A stretch of DNA of 64,000 bases from Novosphingobium sp. PC22D (GCF_002556635.1 NZ_MWMO01000003.1:124001-188000); one strand, 5' to 3'; counted from the first letter of the stretch, positions 36,715 to 46,696 are shown. The notes: a model not told the origin generated them from the letters alone. Program-made: numbers and translations.

Positions 36715-37399
36715 TCCGATCGTGCGCATCACCGGCCTGACGCGCAGCTTCGCGCAGGGCGGCGTTACCATCGACGTGCTGCGCGGCGTCGATCTGGTCA
36801 TCGAGCCGGGCGAGATCGTCGCGCTGCTCGGGCCCTCGGGCTCGGGCAAGTCGACCATGCTTCAGGCGATCGGCCTGCTCGAGGGCGGTTTCGGCGGCAA
36901 AATCGAGATCGCGGGGACTGACGCTTCGCGGCTGGGCAAGGACCAGCGCGCGGCGATGCGGCGCGATCACATCGGCTTCGTCTACCAGTTTCATCACCTG
37001 CTGCCCGATTTCAACGCGATTGAAAACGTCGTGCTGCCACAGCTCGTCGCCGGGACGAGGCGCGAGGAGGCCGAGGCGCGCGCGCGCGAACTGCTCGGCG
37101 CGCTCGGCCTCGGCCAGCGGCTCGAACACCGGCCCAGCCAGCTTTCGGGCGGCGAGCAGCAGCGCGTGGCGGTGGCGCGCGCGCTCGCCAACAAGCCGCA
37201 GCTCGTGCTCGCCGACGAGCCCACCGGCAACCTCGACGAAGCGACCGCCGACCGGGTGTTCGGGCAGTTTCTCGAACTGGTGCGCGGGGAGGGCAGCGCC
37301 GCGCTGGTCGCGACACACAACGAACGGCTCGGCGCGCTGATGGATCGGGTCGCGCGGCTGCACGACGGCGTGCTCGACCAGGCAAACGGGCGCGATTAG
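36707..37399 (+). CDS. lolD: Lipoprotein-releasing ABC transporter ATPase LolD
   Basis: ATPase partner of the Lol permease, 230 residues. Walker A is GPSGSGKST, the Q-loop [11 protein letters not shown] is typical of LolD/MacB, the signature is [15 protein letters not shown] and Walker B is [12 protein letters not shown]. It overlaps the end of lolC by 8 bp, so translation is coupled. Confidence 0.95.
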   Translation: MSNPIVRITGLTRSFAQGGVTIDVLRGVDLVIEPGEIVALLGPSGSGKSTMLQAIGLLEGGFGGKIEIAGTDASRLGKDQRAAMRRDHIGFVYQFHHLLPDFNAIENVVLPQLVAGTRREEAEARARELLGALGLGQRLEHRPSQLSGGEQQRVAVARALANKPQLVLADEPTGNLDEATADRVFGQFLELVRGEGSAALVATHNERLGALMDRVARLHDGVLDQANGRD

Positions 37400-37466
37400 G
37401 ACTGGCCAGACGGTCATTCGATCCCCATCTCGGGGGTCAGGTCAAGAGGCGAAAAAGGAGCGGGAC

Positions 37467-37739
37467 ATGAGCAGCAATCCGACCACCTATCACGGCGAAC
37501 CGGGCGATTCCGTGTTCGACTGGAACGATTCGGCCGAATTGCAGCGGCGCGGGGATTCGGGCGTGTTGCGCCAGTTCTCGACCGTGCGCCGGGGCACCGT
37601 GGCCGAACTCATCGAGTTCGTGATGGACCTGCCCGAGGACGAGCAGGCGAACTACGCGATCCAGAAGAGCGGCGATGCCCGCTTCGAGGTCGGCGCGATC
37701 CGCGCGATGGCGCGGCGCTCGGACTTTCCCAAGGCCTGA
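37467..37739 (+). CDS. Small conserved-looking protein, function unknown
   Basis: Soluble protein of 90 residues with AAGGAG upstream of its ATG. It is acidic in the middle (EFVMDLPEDEQANYAI) and basic at the end (AIRAMARRSDF). No signal peptide, membrane span or known motif is visible. It ends 13 nt before the glutathione peroxidase start, and the two are probably one transcript. I do not recognise the family. Confidence 0.65.
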   Translation: MSSNPTTYHGEPGDSVFDWNDSAELQRRGDSGVLRQFSTVRRGTVAELIEFVMDLPEDEQANYAIQKSGDARFEVGAIRAMARRSDFPKA

Positions 37740-37752
37740 GACGGGCCGCGCG

Positions 37753-38232
37753 GTGACGAGCATCGCCGATTTCAAGGTCGCGCGTCCCGACGGGACCACG
37801 CTCGACCTGGGCGAAAAGGCGGGCAAGGTCCTGCTGATCGTCAACACCGCGAGCAAATGCGGGTTCACGCCGCAGTACGAGGGGCTCGAGGCGCTCTGGC
37901 GCAAGTACCGCGATCGCGGCTTCGAGGTGCTGGCCTTCCCGTGCAACCAGTTCGGCAAGCAGGAGCCCGGCTCGGCGGACGAGATCGCCGAGTTCTGCGA
38001 CGCCAACTTCGGCGTCAGCTTCCCGCTTCTCGCCAAGATCGAGGTTAACGGCGACAAGGCCGATCCGCTCTACGACTGGCTCAAGGCCGAGGCGCCGGGA
38101 CTGATGGGAACCAAGGCGATCAAGTGGAACTTCACCAAGTTCCTGATCGGCCGCGACGGCAGCGTCGTGCGCCGCTATGCGCCCACCGACAAGCCCGCCG
38201 CCATCGAAAAGGATATCGAGGCGCTGCTCTAG
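37753..38232 (+). CDS. Glutathione peroxidase (Cys type)
   Basis: Thiol peroxidase of 159 residues that reduces hydroperoxides with thioredoxin or glutathione. The peroxidatic Cys36 is in NTASKCGFTPQY, where animal enzymes have selenocysteine; Gln is in FPCNQFGKQEPG and Trp-Asn in KWNFTKFL complete the active site. The start is GTG at 37753, giving the family N-terminus; upstream codons overlap the preceding gene in another frame. The Cys of FPCNQF is the likely resolving residue. Confidence 0.9.
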   Translation: MTSIADFKVARPDGTTLDLGEKAGKVLLIVNTASKCGFTPQYEGLEALWRKYRDRGFEVLAFPCNQFGKQEPGSADEIAEFCDANFGVSFPLLAKIEVNGDKADPLYDWLKAEAPGLMGTKAIKWNFTKFLIGRDGSVVRRYAPTDKPAAIEKDIEALL

Positions 38233-38260
38233 CGCTTGCAGGGCACGCGGACGCGCCGAT

Positions 38261-38291
38261 GCGGGCAAGCCGGCGGTTGCCGCTTGCCCGC
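38261..38291. terminator. Strong hairpin between converging genes
   Basis: Perfect 10-bp stem GCGGGCAAGC / GCTTGCCCGC with an 11-nt loop, in the gap between glutathione peroxidase (plus) and the acetyltransferase (minus). Its symmetry would serve both directions; no U-run. Confidence 0.5.
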
Positions 38292-38317
38292 AAGGGCGCG
38301 ACCCTGTTCGCTTCGAT

Positions 38318-38845
38318 TCAGGCGGGCTGCTCGAAGCTCTTGGTGAGCATGACGAGCGCGGGATCGAGGGCGAGCGGCTCGGCGACGAAGCCGCATTCCT
38401 GCTCGAGCGCGATCGCCGCCGTGTTGGCGCGGTCCTCGATCGAGATCACGCGGCGCACGCCCCGGCGGTGCGCTTCGTCGGCGAGCTTTTCGAGCATCGC
38501 CCAGCCCACGCCCTTGCCGCGGAAGTCGGCGCGCACCGAGACCGCGACTTCGGCGGTCTCGAATTTTTCATCGCACACGAGCTGTCCGGTCGCGACCAGC
38601 TTGCCTTCGCCGGTCTCGAACGCGAGGAAGCTCTCCGAGCGCAAGTGGTCGACATGGACCAGCGGCTCGACCTGGGCATGGCCGAGGTGGTCGGCCGCCT
38701 CCAGGAAGCGGAAGCGCCGGTCGTCTTCGCTAACCTGCTTGAAGAAACGGATGAGCTGCAATTCGTCGAAGTCCGTGGCGGGCCTGATCTGCAGTTCGAT
38801 GCCGGACCGGGTTGCGAGCTGTACGGGAGCACTGACGGTTGCCAT
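38318..38845 (-). CDS. GNAT-family N-acetyltransferase
   Basis: Acetyl-CoA-dependent acetyltransferase of 175 residues. The fold is clear: IRPATDFDELQLIRFFKQ at the start, the central strand VAVSVRADFRGKGVGWAML with the R-G-K-G-V-G acetyl-CoA loop, and GVRRVISIEDRANTAAIALEQECGF at the end. It resembles the C-terminal acetyltransferase domain of larger lysine acetyltransferases, but the acceptor cannot be assigned. AAGGAG precedes the ATG at 38845. Confidence 0.82.
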   Translation of the reverse strand: MATVSAPVQLATRSGIELQIRPATDFDELQLIRFFKQVSEDDRRFRFLEAADHLGHAQVEPLVHVDHLRSESFLAFETGEGKLVATGQLVCDEKFETAEVAVSVRADFRGKGVGWAMLEKLADEAHRRGVRRVISIEDRANTAAIALEQECGFVAEPLALDPALVMLTKSFEQPA

Positions 38846-38954
38846 GACGCATCTCCTTTGTTGGAACGAGCGTCTCACCAATGCTGGACGCTTTCCTTGA
38901 TCGAGGACAAGGATCGCCGTCTTTTTCGTTGCAGGCCGCGCGGGTCCGCCGCGT

Positions 38955-39794
38955 CTAGCTGACCACGCCGATCTTGCGCATGACGCGCCAGCCCAGCGAT
39001 TTGCCCCGATTGCTCACGGGCCAGCGCCCGGGCGCGGCGGGGCGGATGCCCAGCCGCCGCAACATGCCGTTGAGCGCGCGCGCGTCGGATTCGGCAAAGC
39101 TCCATTCCGAACGCCAGGTGATCGAAAGCGAGATCGAGGGAGTCGGGCCGCTGCGCACGAAGTGCGGCGCCATCACCGGCACGAAGACCGCTTCGCCGGG
39201 ACCGATCGCGAAGTCCCTGCCGCCCGCCAGCAGTTCCTCGCGCCACGGCAGTTCGCGCGCGCCGCCCTTGTGGTAGACCTCATGCATCTCGTCGGCGGCG
39301 TAGGCCGGATCGCCCGCGGGAAACTGCGTCATCGTCTTCGAGCCGCGGATCTGGAGCAGGATGTTGTGCTCGGGATCGAAGTGATAGGGCGTGACCCCGC
39401 CCGGCGACGTGACGAAGATGAAGCCCTGCGTCTTGAGCATGCGCCCGGTCCGCGCTTCGATGACCGGCCGCAGTTCGTCGAGCAGGTCCGCAAGCAACCG
39501 GGCATATTCGGAATTCTGCTCGATGTTCTTGAGCACCGCCCAGCTTCCGCTCTCGCCGATCGTGCGGATCGTCTCGCCGATCGGGATGCCTGTCGGCGCC
39601 GGCTTGCCCTCGATGCCGATGGGCTGGTCGGAGGCGTTGTATTCGATCGAGGCCTCGGGCAATGTCTCGGCGAACCGGGCAAGGGCTTCGAGTTCGAGCA
39701 GCGGGTGGTCGAGCAGCCCGTGCGCGAGCTTGTGCGGCACTTCGGGATAGGCCTCGGCGAAGGCGCTGCGGGACTCCTGGGAAAAAACGCTCAT
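38955..39794 (-). CDS. Cupin-like (JmjC-type) putative Fe(II)/2-oxoglutarate hydroxylase
   Basis: Protein of 279 residues with a double-stranded beta-helix core. The candidate iron ligands are His138-X-Asp140 (PYHFDPEHN) and His211 (MAPHFVRSG), with Lys153 (RGSKTMTQFP) where JmjC hydroxylases bind 2-oxoglutarate. The order and spacing match the cupin_8/JmjC group and not the small sugar cupins. Its start codon overlaps the stop of the FemAB-like gene by one base (TAATG), so the two are made together. Hydroxylation of the FemAB product is a reasonable guess. Similar proteins are sometimes labelled transcriptional regulators without evidence. Confidence 0.7.
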   Translation of the reverse strand: MSVFSQESRSAFAEAYPEVPHKLAHGLLDHPLLELEALARFAETLPEASIEYNASDQPIGIEGKPAPTGIPIGETIRTIGESGSWAVLKNIEQNSEYARLLADLLDELRPVIEARTGRMLKTQGFIFVTSPGGVTPYHFDPEHNILLQIRGSKTMTQFPAGDPAYAADEMHEVYHKGGARELPWREELLAGGRDFAIGPGEAVFVPVMAPHFVRSGPTPSISLSITWRSEWSFAESDARALNGMLRRLGIRPAAPGRWPVSNRGKSLGWRVMRKIGVVS

Positions 39795-40960
39795 TATTTC
39801 CCTTTCTGACGGGGGCGCGCGGTTTCACGGCGCGCCAGATGATGGAAGGCGGTGCGGCGCAGCGCTCCGCCGATGGCGACCGAGACGCGGCCGATCTCGC
39901 GGCGTTCGCGCCAGAAGTGGTCGATCATCGGGTGATCCTCCGCCGCGCAACTGTCACTCCAGGCGATGTCCGGGTTTTCGAGCACCGCGAGGTTCTCGCG
40001 CTGGAGCAGGACGCCCGGCGAGAAGCGCGCGAAGCTCTCGTCGAACGCGGTCTTGAACGAGAAGGCGCCCGGCGGCGTCAGGAAGGTGGCGAGCATGGCG
40101 ATCGGGCGGCCAGCGCTGCGGATCGTCAGCCGTTCGAGCCGGTCGCCGCGCGCCGCGCCGGACAGGCTGTCGCGAAACAGGCTCTCGGTCTCGCGGGCGC
40201 AGGACAACGCCGAGCCGGCCTTGCCCTTCCAGCCCGCCGCCTCGAGCGCGAGGAACGCGTCGAGCCACGCGCCAAGCCCGGCCTCGCCGCGCTCGCGCTC
40301 GACCGTGAGTTCGCCTTCCTCGGCAAGCCGCTTGGTCTGGCGCCGCAGTTCCTTGCGCTTCTTGCCCGAAAGCGAGCTCTCCAGATAGGCCTCGGGCGAC
40401 AGGTCGGAGGTGAGCATCGCGCGCGCCTCGCGGTGGACCACCGCCAGTTCGCGCCCCTCGCGCGCCGCCGTCCCGGCGAGCGCGCCATAGAGGGGTCCGT
40501 CGAGAGGCAGCGCGCGCAGATGGAGGAACAGGGCTGTGCCCGCATGCGCGTCGGCCCAGGGCAGGACGGCCTGCCAGAAGGCCTCCTCGCTGCCTCTGGC
40601 GACGAGCGGCGCCCCGCAGAACGCGTTGGCATGGACCCAGCTCGCGATGTTGGGGATCGGCCAGCGGTAATAGCGCGGCATGCGCACGATCGGCAGGAGA
40701 CCGGCCAGCCGCTCGCCCTGCTCGAAGCGAAGCACCGAAACCGGGAGGTCGCGCGCAAGGTGTTCGAGCGATGGCAGCAGGTACCAGCTTTCGAAGAACG
40801 GGTTGGGCTCGCTGGCGTCGCGGGCGAGGGCATCCCACGCCGCGACTTCGGCGCCAAGGCTTCGCCAGTCGACGCGATCCAGACGCACGCCCTCGACACG
40901 GCGGCGCGCATGCGGCGGCGCCACTGGCGATCCGGCAGTCCGGTCGGGTAAGCTGGCCAA
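39794..40960 (-). CDS. FemAB/CelD-like GNAT acyltransferase
   Basis: Cytoplasmic or membrane-associated acyltransferase of 388 residues with a duplicated GNAT fold as in FemAB and the BcsL/CelD group. Recognisable parts are NPFFESWYLLPSLEHLA, a basic segment SGKKRKELRRQTKRL near the centre, and the second GNAT core with FSFKTAFDESFARFSPG. Such enzymes transfer amino-acyl or acyl groups in envelope or polysaccharide assembly. It is translationally coupled to the JmjC-like gene downstream. The true substrate is unknown. Confidence 0.78.
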   Translation of the reverse strand: MASLPDRTAGSPVAPPHARRRVEGVRLDRVDWRSLGAEVAAWDALARDASEPNPFFESWYLLPSLEHLARDLPVSVLRFEQGERLAGLLPIVRMPRYYRWPIPNIASWVHANAFCGAPLVARGSEEAFWQAVLPWADAHAGTALFLHLRALPLDGPLYGALAGTAAREGRELAVVHREARAMLTSDLSPEAYLESSLSGKKRKELRRQTKRLAEEGELTVERERGEAGLGAWLDAFLALEAAGWKGKAGSALSCARETESLFRDSLSGAARGDRLERLTIRSAGRPIAMLATFLTPPGAFSFKTAFDESFARFSPGVLLQRENLAVLENPDIAWSDSCAAEDHPMIDHFWRERREIGRVSVAIGGALRRTAFHHLARRETARPRQKGK

Positions 40961-41062
40961 TGCGTTAACCTTCGCATTTCAGGCGTCTGGTGCCTGGCGG
41001 CCGCTTCTAGCGACTCGAATTCAAGGAAATCCTAACGCGGCCGTGATCGGGCGGCTCCATTG

Positions 41063-41099
41063 CGAAAAGGGCCCCCGCCGGCGGTCCGGCGGAGGCCCT
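41063..41099 (-). terminator. Intrinsic terminator of hppA
   Basis: On the minus strand a 14-bp stem with one mismatch (41086-41099 with 41068-41081) and a 4-nt loop is followed by TTTT, 22 nt after the hppA stop codon. Confidence 0.8.
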
Positions 41100-41121
41100 C
41101 GACTGTCGCGGGTACGACTGA

Positions 41122-43224
41122 TCAGCCCGCCGCGAGCGCCGCCAGCAGCAGCAGCGCGACGATGTTGGTGATCTTGATCATCGGGTTCACCGCGGGGCCT
41201 GCGGTATCCTTGTAGGGATCGCCGACGGTATCGCCGGTCACGGCGGCCTTGTGCGCTTCCGAGCCCTTGCCGCCGTGGTTGCCGTCCTCGATATACTTCT
41301 TGGCGTTGTCCCAGGCGCCGCCGCCTGCCGTCATCGACAGCGCGACGAAAAGCCCGCCGACGATCACGCCGAGCAGCAGCGCGCCGAGCGCGGCGAAGCC
41401 GTTCGCGGTTCCCCCGACCAGCGAAATCACGAAATAGACCACGATCGGCGCGAGCACCGGCAGCAGCGAGGGCACGATCATTTCCTTGATCGCAGCCTTG
41501 GTCACGAGATCGACCGTCTTGGCGTAGTTGGGCTTGCTGGTGCCGGCCATGATGCCGGGGTCGGCGGCGAACTGGTCGCGCACGTCCTTGACGACGTCGC
41601 CAGCGGCGCGGCCCACCGCGGTCATGCCCATCGCGCCGAACAGATAGGGCAGCAGCGCGCCGAGCAGCAGCCCGACGATCACGTAGGGGTTCTCGAGGCT
41701 GAAATCGACCGCGATGTCCGGGAAGAACTCGCGCAAGTCGGTGGTGTAGGCGGCGAAGAGCACCAGCGCGGCGAGCCCCGCCGAGCCGATCGCGTAGCCC
41801 TTGGTGACCGCCTTGGTGGTGTTGCCCACCGCGTCGAGCAGGTCGGTCTTCTCGCGCACGCTGTCGTCGAGGCCCGCCATCTCGGCGATGCCGCCGGCGT
41901 TGTCGGTGACCGGGCCATAGGCGTCGAGCGCGACGACCATGCCCGCCAGCGCCAGCATCGCCGTCGCCGCGTAGGCGATGCCGATCAGCCCCGCGAGCTG
42001 GTAGGCGATGACGATGCCCGCGACGATCACGAGCGTGGGCAGCGCGGTCGATTCGAGGCTGATCGCGAGGCCCTGGATCACGTTGGTGCCGTGGCCTGTC
42101 TCCGACGCCTTGGCGATCGAGCGGACCGGGCGGAAGCCCGTGCCGGTATAGTACTCGGTGATCCAGATGATCAGCCCGGTGATGACGAGGCCGAGCAGCG
42201 CGCACCAGAACAGGTCCATGCCGGTAAAGCCGCCGAGCGCGGCGCCCAGTTGCGTGCCCATGTCGCCCAGCGCGTAGCTGATCGCCCACCAGATCGCGGG
42301 AACGGCGAGTATGGCGGAGACGAGGAAGCCCTTGTACATCGCGCCCATCACGTTCGTGCCGCCGCCGAGGCGCACGAAATAGGTGCCGATGATCGAAGTG
42401 ACGATGCACACACCGCCGATCAGCAGCGGCAGCGCCATGAGGTTGGGAAGCAGGTCGCCCGCGCCCTTCAGCAGCAGCGCGGTGAGCACCATGGTCGCGC
42501 CCACGGTGACGACGTAGGTCTCGAACAGGTCGGCGGCCATGCCGGCGCAGTCGCCGACGTTGTCGCCCACGTTGTCGGCGATGACCGCCGGGTTGCGCGG
42601 GTCGTCCTCGGGAATGCCCGCCTCGACCTTGCCGACGAGGTCGGCGCCGACGTCGGCCGCCTTGGTGAAGATGCCGCCGCCCAATCGCGCGAAGATCGAA
42701 ATCAGCGAGGCGCCGAAGGCGAGGGCGGTGAGGGCCTCGACCACAGTGCGGTCGGTGCCGCCCACGCCGTAGCCGGCGGGGCCGGTGAGGTACCAGTAGA
42801 ACACCGCGATCGCGAGCAGCGCGAGGCCCGCCACCAGCATGCCGGTGATCGCGCCCGCGCGGAAGGCGAGCGTGAGCCCGGCTTGCAGGCCCGTCTGCGC
42901 GGCGGCGGCGGTGCGCACGTTCGAGCGCACCGAGATGTTCATACCGATGAACCCGGCGACTCCCGAGAGGATCGCGCCGATGACGAAGCCGGTCGCCGAG
43001 ATCGCGCCGAGCGTCACCGCGATGATCACCGCGACGACGACGCCGACCACGCCGATGGTGGTGTATTGCCGCTTGAGATAGGCCTGCGCGCCTTCCTGGA
43101 TGGCGCCCGCGATTTGCTGCATCGTCTCGTTTCCGGCGGGAGATCCCAGCACTTGCCTGCTGGTGACGAATCCGTAAACGACGGCCGCCAGACCGAGAAT
43201 TATTGCGATCGTGATCAGATTCAC
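41122..43224 (-). CDS. hppA: Membrane-bound H+-translocating pyrophosphatase, K+-independent type
   Basis: Integral-membrane pump of 700 residues and about 16 helices that couples PPi hydrolysis to proton export. The catalytic segment is [20 protein letters not shown] (208-227), and the C-terminal acidic motif is near [18 protein letters not shown]. Lys471 and Thr474 in [10 protein letters not shown] identify the K+-independent subclass; K+-dependent enzymes have Ala and Gly there. The GTG at 43224 is preceded by AGGAGGGGG. It lies 125 bp after thiL in the same direction and may be read through from the his-nusB-thiL operon as well as its own promoter. Confidence 0.95.
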   Translation of the reverse strand: MNLITIAIILGLAAVVYGFVTSRQVLGSPAGNETMQQIAGAIQEGAQAYLKRQYTTIGVVGVVVAVIIAVTLGAISATGFVIGAILSGVAGFIGMNISVRSNVRTAAAAQTGLQAGLTLAFRAGAITGMLVAGLALLAIAVFYWYLTGPAGYGVGGTDRTVVEALTALAFGASLISIFARLGGGIFTKAADVGADLVGKVEAGIPEDDPRNPAVIADNVGDNVGDCAGMAADLFETYVVTVGATMVLTALLLKGAGDLLPNLMALPLLIGGVCIVTSIIGTYFVRLGGGTNVMGAMYKGFLVSAILAVPAIWWAISYALGDMGTQLGAALGGFTGMDLFWCALLGLVITGLIIWITEYYTGTGFRPVRSIAKASETGHGTNVIQGLAISLESTALPTLVIVAGIVIAYQLAGLIGIAYAATAMLALAGMVVALDAYGPVTDNAGGIAEMAGLDDSVREKTDLLDAVGNTTKAVTKGYAIGSAGLAALVLFAAYTTDLREFFPDIAVDFSLENPYVIVGLLLGALLPYLFGAMGMTAVGRAAGDVVKDVRDQFAADPGIMAGTSKPNYAKTVDLVTKAAIKEMIVPSLLPVLAPIVVYFVISLVGGTANGFAALGALLLGVIVGGLFVALSMTAGGGAWDNAKKYIEDGNHGGKGSEAHKAAVTGDTVGDPYKDTAGPAVNPMIKITNIVALLLLAALAAG

Positions 43225-43349
43225 GTTTCGCCCCCTCCTGTTCTTATTTCGATTGCGGCGGCCTTTTTTGACCGCTCGACTCAACTGGCTATCGACTAGC
43301 TATAGGGCTGGCAAGTCCAATCGCGGGCGCGTCTCTTGCTTGAAAGCGC

Positions 43350-44231
43350 CTAGTGTTCGTAGCCGAGCCCGGCCTCGCCCGCGTCCACTCCGTCGAGCAG
43401 CAGCCGCGCGGGGCCGGGCGGAAGTGCCGCGCCGATGCGGACCGCCGCGATGGGCGGTTCGTGGCCCGGAGGCAGTGCGAAGAGCAGCGCATAGTCATCG
43501 CCCCAGCGCAGTGCCTCGTCGCGGCGTGCTTCGGGCGCGGCGATCGGCACGCGGGCGGCATCGATCGCGATCGTCACGCCGCTGGCGTGCGCCATGCGCC
43601 GCGCGTCGATCAGCAGCCCGTCGGAGACATCCATCATCGCGGAGACGTGCGGCGCGAGCGCGCGCCCCTCGGCGACGAGCGCTTCCGGCCGGCGATAGGC
43701 GCGGCTGTCGGCGCCGGTGCCGTCGCGCAGCGCCTCGAAGCCGATCATCGCGGCGCCGACGGCGCCGGTGATCCACAGCGCGTCGCCCACGCGCATGCCG
43801 GCACGCGAGGGGACGGGGCGGTGGGTGGCGCGCCCGATCGCGGTGAGGCCGAGCACTTGCGGCCCGCCGCCGCCCACGGTGTCGCCGCCGAGCAGCGGCG
43901 CGCCAAAGTGGTCGATCGCCTCTTCGAGACCTTCGAGGAAGCGCGTGTCGTCGCGGCCCAGCTTGTAGCCGAGCAGCACGCCCACCGGTTCGGCGCCCTT
44001 GGCCGCAAGGTCCGAGATGTTGGTCGCGACGAGCTTCCAGGCGACGTCCGCGGGGTCCTGCCCGGCGAGATAGTGCGTCCCCTCGACCATCGCGTCGTGG
44101 GTGAGGACAAGTGCCTCGCCGCCGAACTCGAGCACCGCGGCGTCGTCGGCCAGCCCGCGCGCGGCGGGATCGCGGGTGAGGCGGCGCAGGGTTTCGATGA
44201 AGGCGGATTCGGTCGACATCGCGTCGGACAT
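43350..44231 (-). CDS. thiL: Thiamine-monophosphate kinase
   Basis: Phosphorylates thiamine monophosphate to the diphosphate cofactor. The 293-residue protein has the AIRS/ThiL fold: DDAAVLEFGG, THDAMVEGTHYL, NISDLAAKGAEPVG, GGDTVGGGGPQ and MMDVSDGLLIDARR. A second ATG four codons downstream is an alternative start. It belongs to the hisG-hisD-nusB-thiL run. KorB is one enzyme in this window that needs the product. Confidence 0.92.
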   Translation of the reverse strand: MSDAMSTESAFIETLRRLTRDPAARGLADDAAVLEFGGEALVLTHDAMVEGTHYLAGQDPADVAWKLVATNISDLAAKGAEPVGVLLGYKLGRDDTRFLEGLEEAIDHFGAPLLGGDTVGGGGPQVLGLTAIGRATHRPVPSRAGMRVGDALWITGAVGAAMIGFEALRDGTGADSRAYRRPEALVAEGRALAPHVSAMMDVSDGLLIDARRMAHASGVTIAIDAARVPIAAPEARRDEALRWGDDYALLFALPPGHEPPIAAVRIGAALPPGPARLLLDGVDAGEAGLGYEH

Positions 44232-44269
44232 GCCGGTCCGGCGCGGGCCTGTCCAGCGGCCGGACGGCG

Positions 44270-44713
44270 CTATCGGACGGCCTTGCCCACCGCGTCGAGC
44301 ACGCCGTTGACGAACTTTGCCTCGCGCTCGTCGAAGAACGCGTGGGCAACGTCGAGATACTCGCTGATCGCGGCGCCGGTCGGCACGTCGGGCCGGGCGA
44401 GCAGCTCGTAGGCTCCGGCACGCAGGATCTGGAGCATGGTGCGGTCGAGCCGCTCGATCGACCAGCCCTGTGCCAGCTTCGACGTCAGGAGCGCGTCGAT
44501 CTCGTCGCGCCGGGCGATCACGCCCTTCACCACGTCGTCGAAGAAGGCGACCTCGGCCTTGGCGTACTGGTCCTCGTCGATCTCGGCACCGAGCCTGTGG
44601 CGGTGGAATTCGTCGAGCAGCGACGCGACCGGAGTGTTCTCCATGGCGTGCTGGTAGAGCGCCTGGACCGCGGCGAGCCGCGCGGCGGCGCGGGCCTTGC
44701 TGCGTGCCTTCAT
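44270..44713 (-). CDS. nusB: Transcription antitermination factor NusB
   Basis: RNA-binding protein of 147 residues for rRNA antitermination. The helical family pattern is clear: ARLAAVQALYQHAM, then LDRTMLQILRAGAYELL and VPTGAAISEYLDVAHAFFDEREAKFVNGVLD. It overlaps hisD by 4 bp, so translation is coupled. Confidence 0.94.
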   Translation of the reverse strand: MKARSKARAAARLAAVQALYQHAMENTPVASLLDEFHRHRLGAEIDEDQYAKAEVAFFDDVVKGVIARRDEIDALLTSKLAQGWSIERLDRTMLQILRAGAYELLARPDVPTGAAISEYLDVAHAFFDEREAKFVNGVLDAVGKAVR

Positions 44714-46002
44714 GGTTCTAACCTCACTGAAATGCTGCGGGCGTGGGCGGGCAGTCCCTCGGCCCCCGCCAGCGCGACGGCGGCGGGGCCGATCTCGCGC
44801 AACGACGCCTCGTCGAGCTGAATGAAACTGGTGCGCTTCATGAAGTCGAGCACCGAAAGTCCCGACGAGAAGCGCGCGCGCCGCCCGGTCGGCAGCACGT
44901 GGTTGGGCCCGGCGACATAGTCGCCCACGGCCTCTGGCGTGTGGCGGCCGAGGAACACGCTGCCCGCGTGGCGGATGCGCGCGAACAGCGCCTCGGGATC
45001 GTCGGTCGCGATCTCGACGTGCTCGGCGGCGATCGCGTTGGCGAGGGCAGGGGCCTCGTCGAGGCTCGCCACCTCGATGATCACGCCATGCGCCTTCCAG
45101 CTCGCCTCGGCGACCCTCTGGGTCGAGAGCATCGCGGCCTCGACGCCGATGCGGTCGGCGACGCTGTCGGCGAAGACCGGATCGTCGGTGATGAGGATCG
45201 ACTGCGAGGTGGGATCGTGCTCGGCCTGGCTGAGCAGGTCGGCGGCGATCCAGTCACAGTTGTTCCGGCCGTCGGCGATGACGAGGATCTCGCTGGGACC
45301 GGCCACCATGTCGATGCCGACCACGCCGTAAAGCTGGCGCTTGGCCTCGGCGACCCAGGCATTGCCCGGGCCGGTGATGACGTCGACCGGCGTGATCCGC
45401 CCGGTGCCGTAAGCGAGCGCGGCGATGGCATGGGCGCCGCCGATGCGCCAGATCTCGTCGATCCCGGCGATATGCGCGGCCGCGAGCACGAGCGGGTTCA
45501 CCGCTCCGGCGGGCGTCGGCGTGACCACCACCAGCCGCTCCACCCCGGCGACCTTGGCGGGGATCGCGTTCATCAGCAGCGAGGAGGGATAGGCCGCGCG
45601 TCCGCCCGGCACGTAGAGCCCTGCGGCGTCGACCGGCGTCCACTTCGCGCCGAGCCGCACCCCAGCTTCGTCGGTATCGTCGCGGTCCGCGGGCTTTTGC
45701 GCCTCGTGATAGGCGCGGATGCGCGCGGCGGCGAGTTCGAGCGCGTCGCGAAGCGTGCTGTCGAGCGCGTCATAAGCGGCGCGGCAGGCGCTCTGCTCGA
45801 TCCGCCAGGCGTTGTCGCCCGAAAGATCATGGCCGTCGAAGCGCCGCGTCAACTCGGCGAGCGCCTCGTCGCCGCGCGCGCGCACGTCGGCGATGATCCG
45901 CGCGACGTCGTTGGCGACTTCGATGTCGCTTTCTCGCCGGCCCTGGACGAGGCGGCGGAAGGCCTTCTCGAAGCCGGGATCGCTGGACGAGAGCCGCAGC
46001 AT
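44710..46002 (-). CDS. hisD: Histidinol dehydrogenase
   Basis: Zinc enzyme performing the last two oxidations of histidine synthesis, 430 residues. Family segments include AGLYVPGGRAAYPSSLLMN, ITGPGNAWVAEAKRQLYG, DMVAGPSEILV and the zinc-site region DLLSQAEHDPTSQS. Its ATG overlaps the hisG stop by one base. Confidence 0.96.
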   Translation of the reverse strand: MLRLSSSDPGFEKAFRRLVQGRRESDIEVANDVARIIADVRARGDEALAELTRRFDGHDLSGDNAWRIEQSACRAAYDALDSTLRDALELAAARIRAYHEAQKPADRDDTDEAGVRLGAKWTPVDAAGLYVPGGRAAYPSSLLMNAIPAKVAGVERLVVVTPTPAGAVNPLVLAAAHIAGIDEIWRIGGAHAIAALAYGTGRITPVDVITGPGNAWVAEAKRQLYGVVGIDMVAGPSEILVIADGRNNCDWIAADLLSQAEHDPTSQSILITDDPVFADSVADRIGVEAAMLSTQRVAEASWKAHGVIIEVASLDEAPALANAIAAEHVEIATDDPEALFARIRHAGSVFLGRHTPEAVGDYVAGPNHVLPTGRRARFSSGLSVLDFMKRTSFIQLDEASLREIGPAAVALAGAEGLPAHARSISVRLEP

Positions 46003-46658
46003 CAGGCCGCGACCTCTTTTTCGGCGACCAGTGCGCGGAAGCGTTCGACCAGCGCGCCGACGCGCTCGTCGGTCTTGAGCGCGGCGCGATTGACGATCAG
46101 CCGCGCGGAGATGTCGAGAATGCGCGCGGTCTCGACGAGGCCGTTTTCCTTGAGCGTGCGTCCGGTCGAGACGAGATCGACGATGCGCGTCGAAAGGCCG
46201 AGCATGGGGGCCAGTTCCATAGCGCCGTTGAGCTTCACCACTTCGGCCTGGATGCCAAGGCCCTCGAAGTGGCGGCGCGTGAGATTGGGATACTTGCTCG
46301 CGATCCTCAGGTGGCTCGGCAGCGTTTCGCCCGCCTCGCCGACGGGCTGGGCGACCGACAGGCGGCAGTGGCCGATGTCGAGATCGACCGGCGCGTAGAG
46401 ATCGGAATAGGCGAATTCCTCGACCACGTCCGATCCGACGATGCCGACTTGCGCCGCGCCGTGCGCGACGAACGTCGCGACGTCGAAGGCGCGCACGCGG
46501 ATCAGCCGCATGTCCGAGCCTTCGCAGGCGAACGAGAGCGCGCGCGACTTCTTGTCGTGGAACTCCGCGTCCGGTACGACGCCGGCGCGCGCCATCAGCG
46601 GCAACGCCTCGTCGAGAATGCGCCCCTTGGGCACGGCGAAGGTCAGCGGATTGGGCAT
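46002..46658 (-). CDS. hisG: ATP phosphoribosyltransferase, catalytic subunit (short form)
   Basis: First enzyme of histidine synthesis. The 218-residue product has [36 protein letters not shown] and the PRPP loop region [22 protein letters not shown]. It lacks the C-terminal regulatory domain of the long form, so by family knowledge it needs a HisZ partner, which is not in this window. The ATG at 46658 is preferred over a TTG four codons upstream. Confidence 0.93.
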   Translation of the reverse strand: MPNPLTFAVPKGRILDEALPLMARAGVVPDAEFHDKKSRALSFACEGSDMRLIRVRAFDVATFVAHGAAQVGIVGSDVVEEFAYSDLYAPVDLDIGHCRLSVAQPVGEAGETLPSHLRIASKYPNLTRRHFEGLGIQAEVVKLNGAMELAPMLGLSTRIVDLVSTGRTLKENGLVETARILDISARLIVNRAALKTDERVGALVERFRALVAEKEVAA

Positions 46659-46667
46659 GGTCGCGGC

Positions 46668-46696
46668 CAATTAGGGTGTGACGCGCGAAAGGGCAA
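46668..46696 (-). promoter_or_regulatory. Candidate promoter of the hisG operon
   Basis: On the minus strand TTGCCC (46696-46691), a 17-bp spacer, and TAATTG (46673-46668), 9 nt before the hisG ATG. The expected start is within a few bases of the start codon. The -10 box is a poor match, so confidence is limited. Confidence 0.4.

Noticed and set aside
41251-43299. 682-codon open frame antisense to hppA
   Set aside because: Composition is almost entirely Arg, Ala, Gly, Asp and His, as expected for the complement of a membrane protein gene; hppA is unambiguous.
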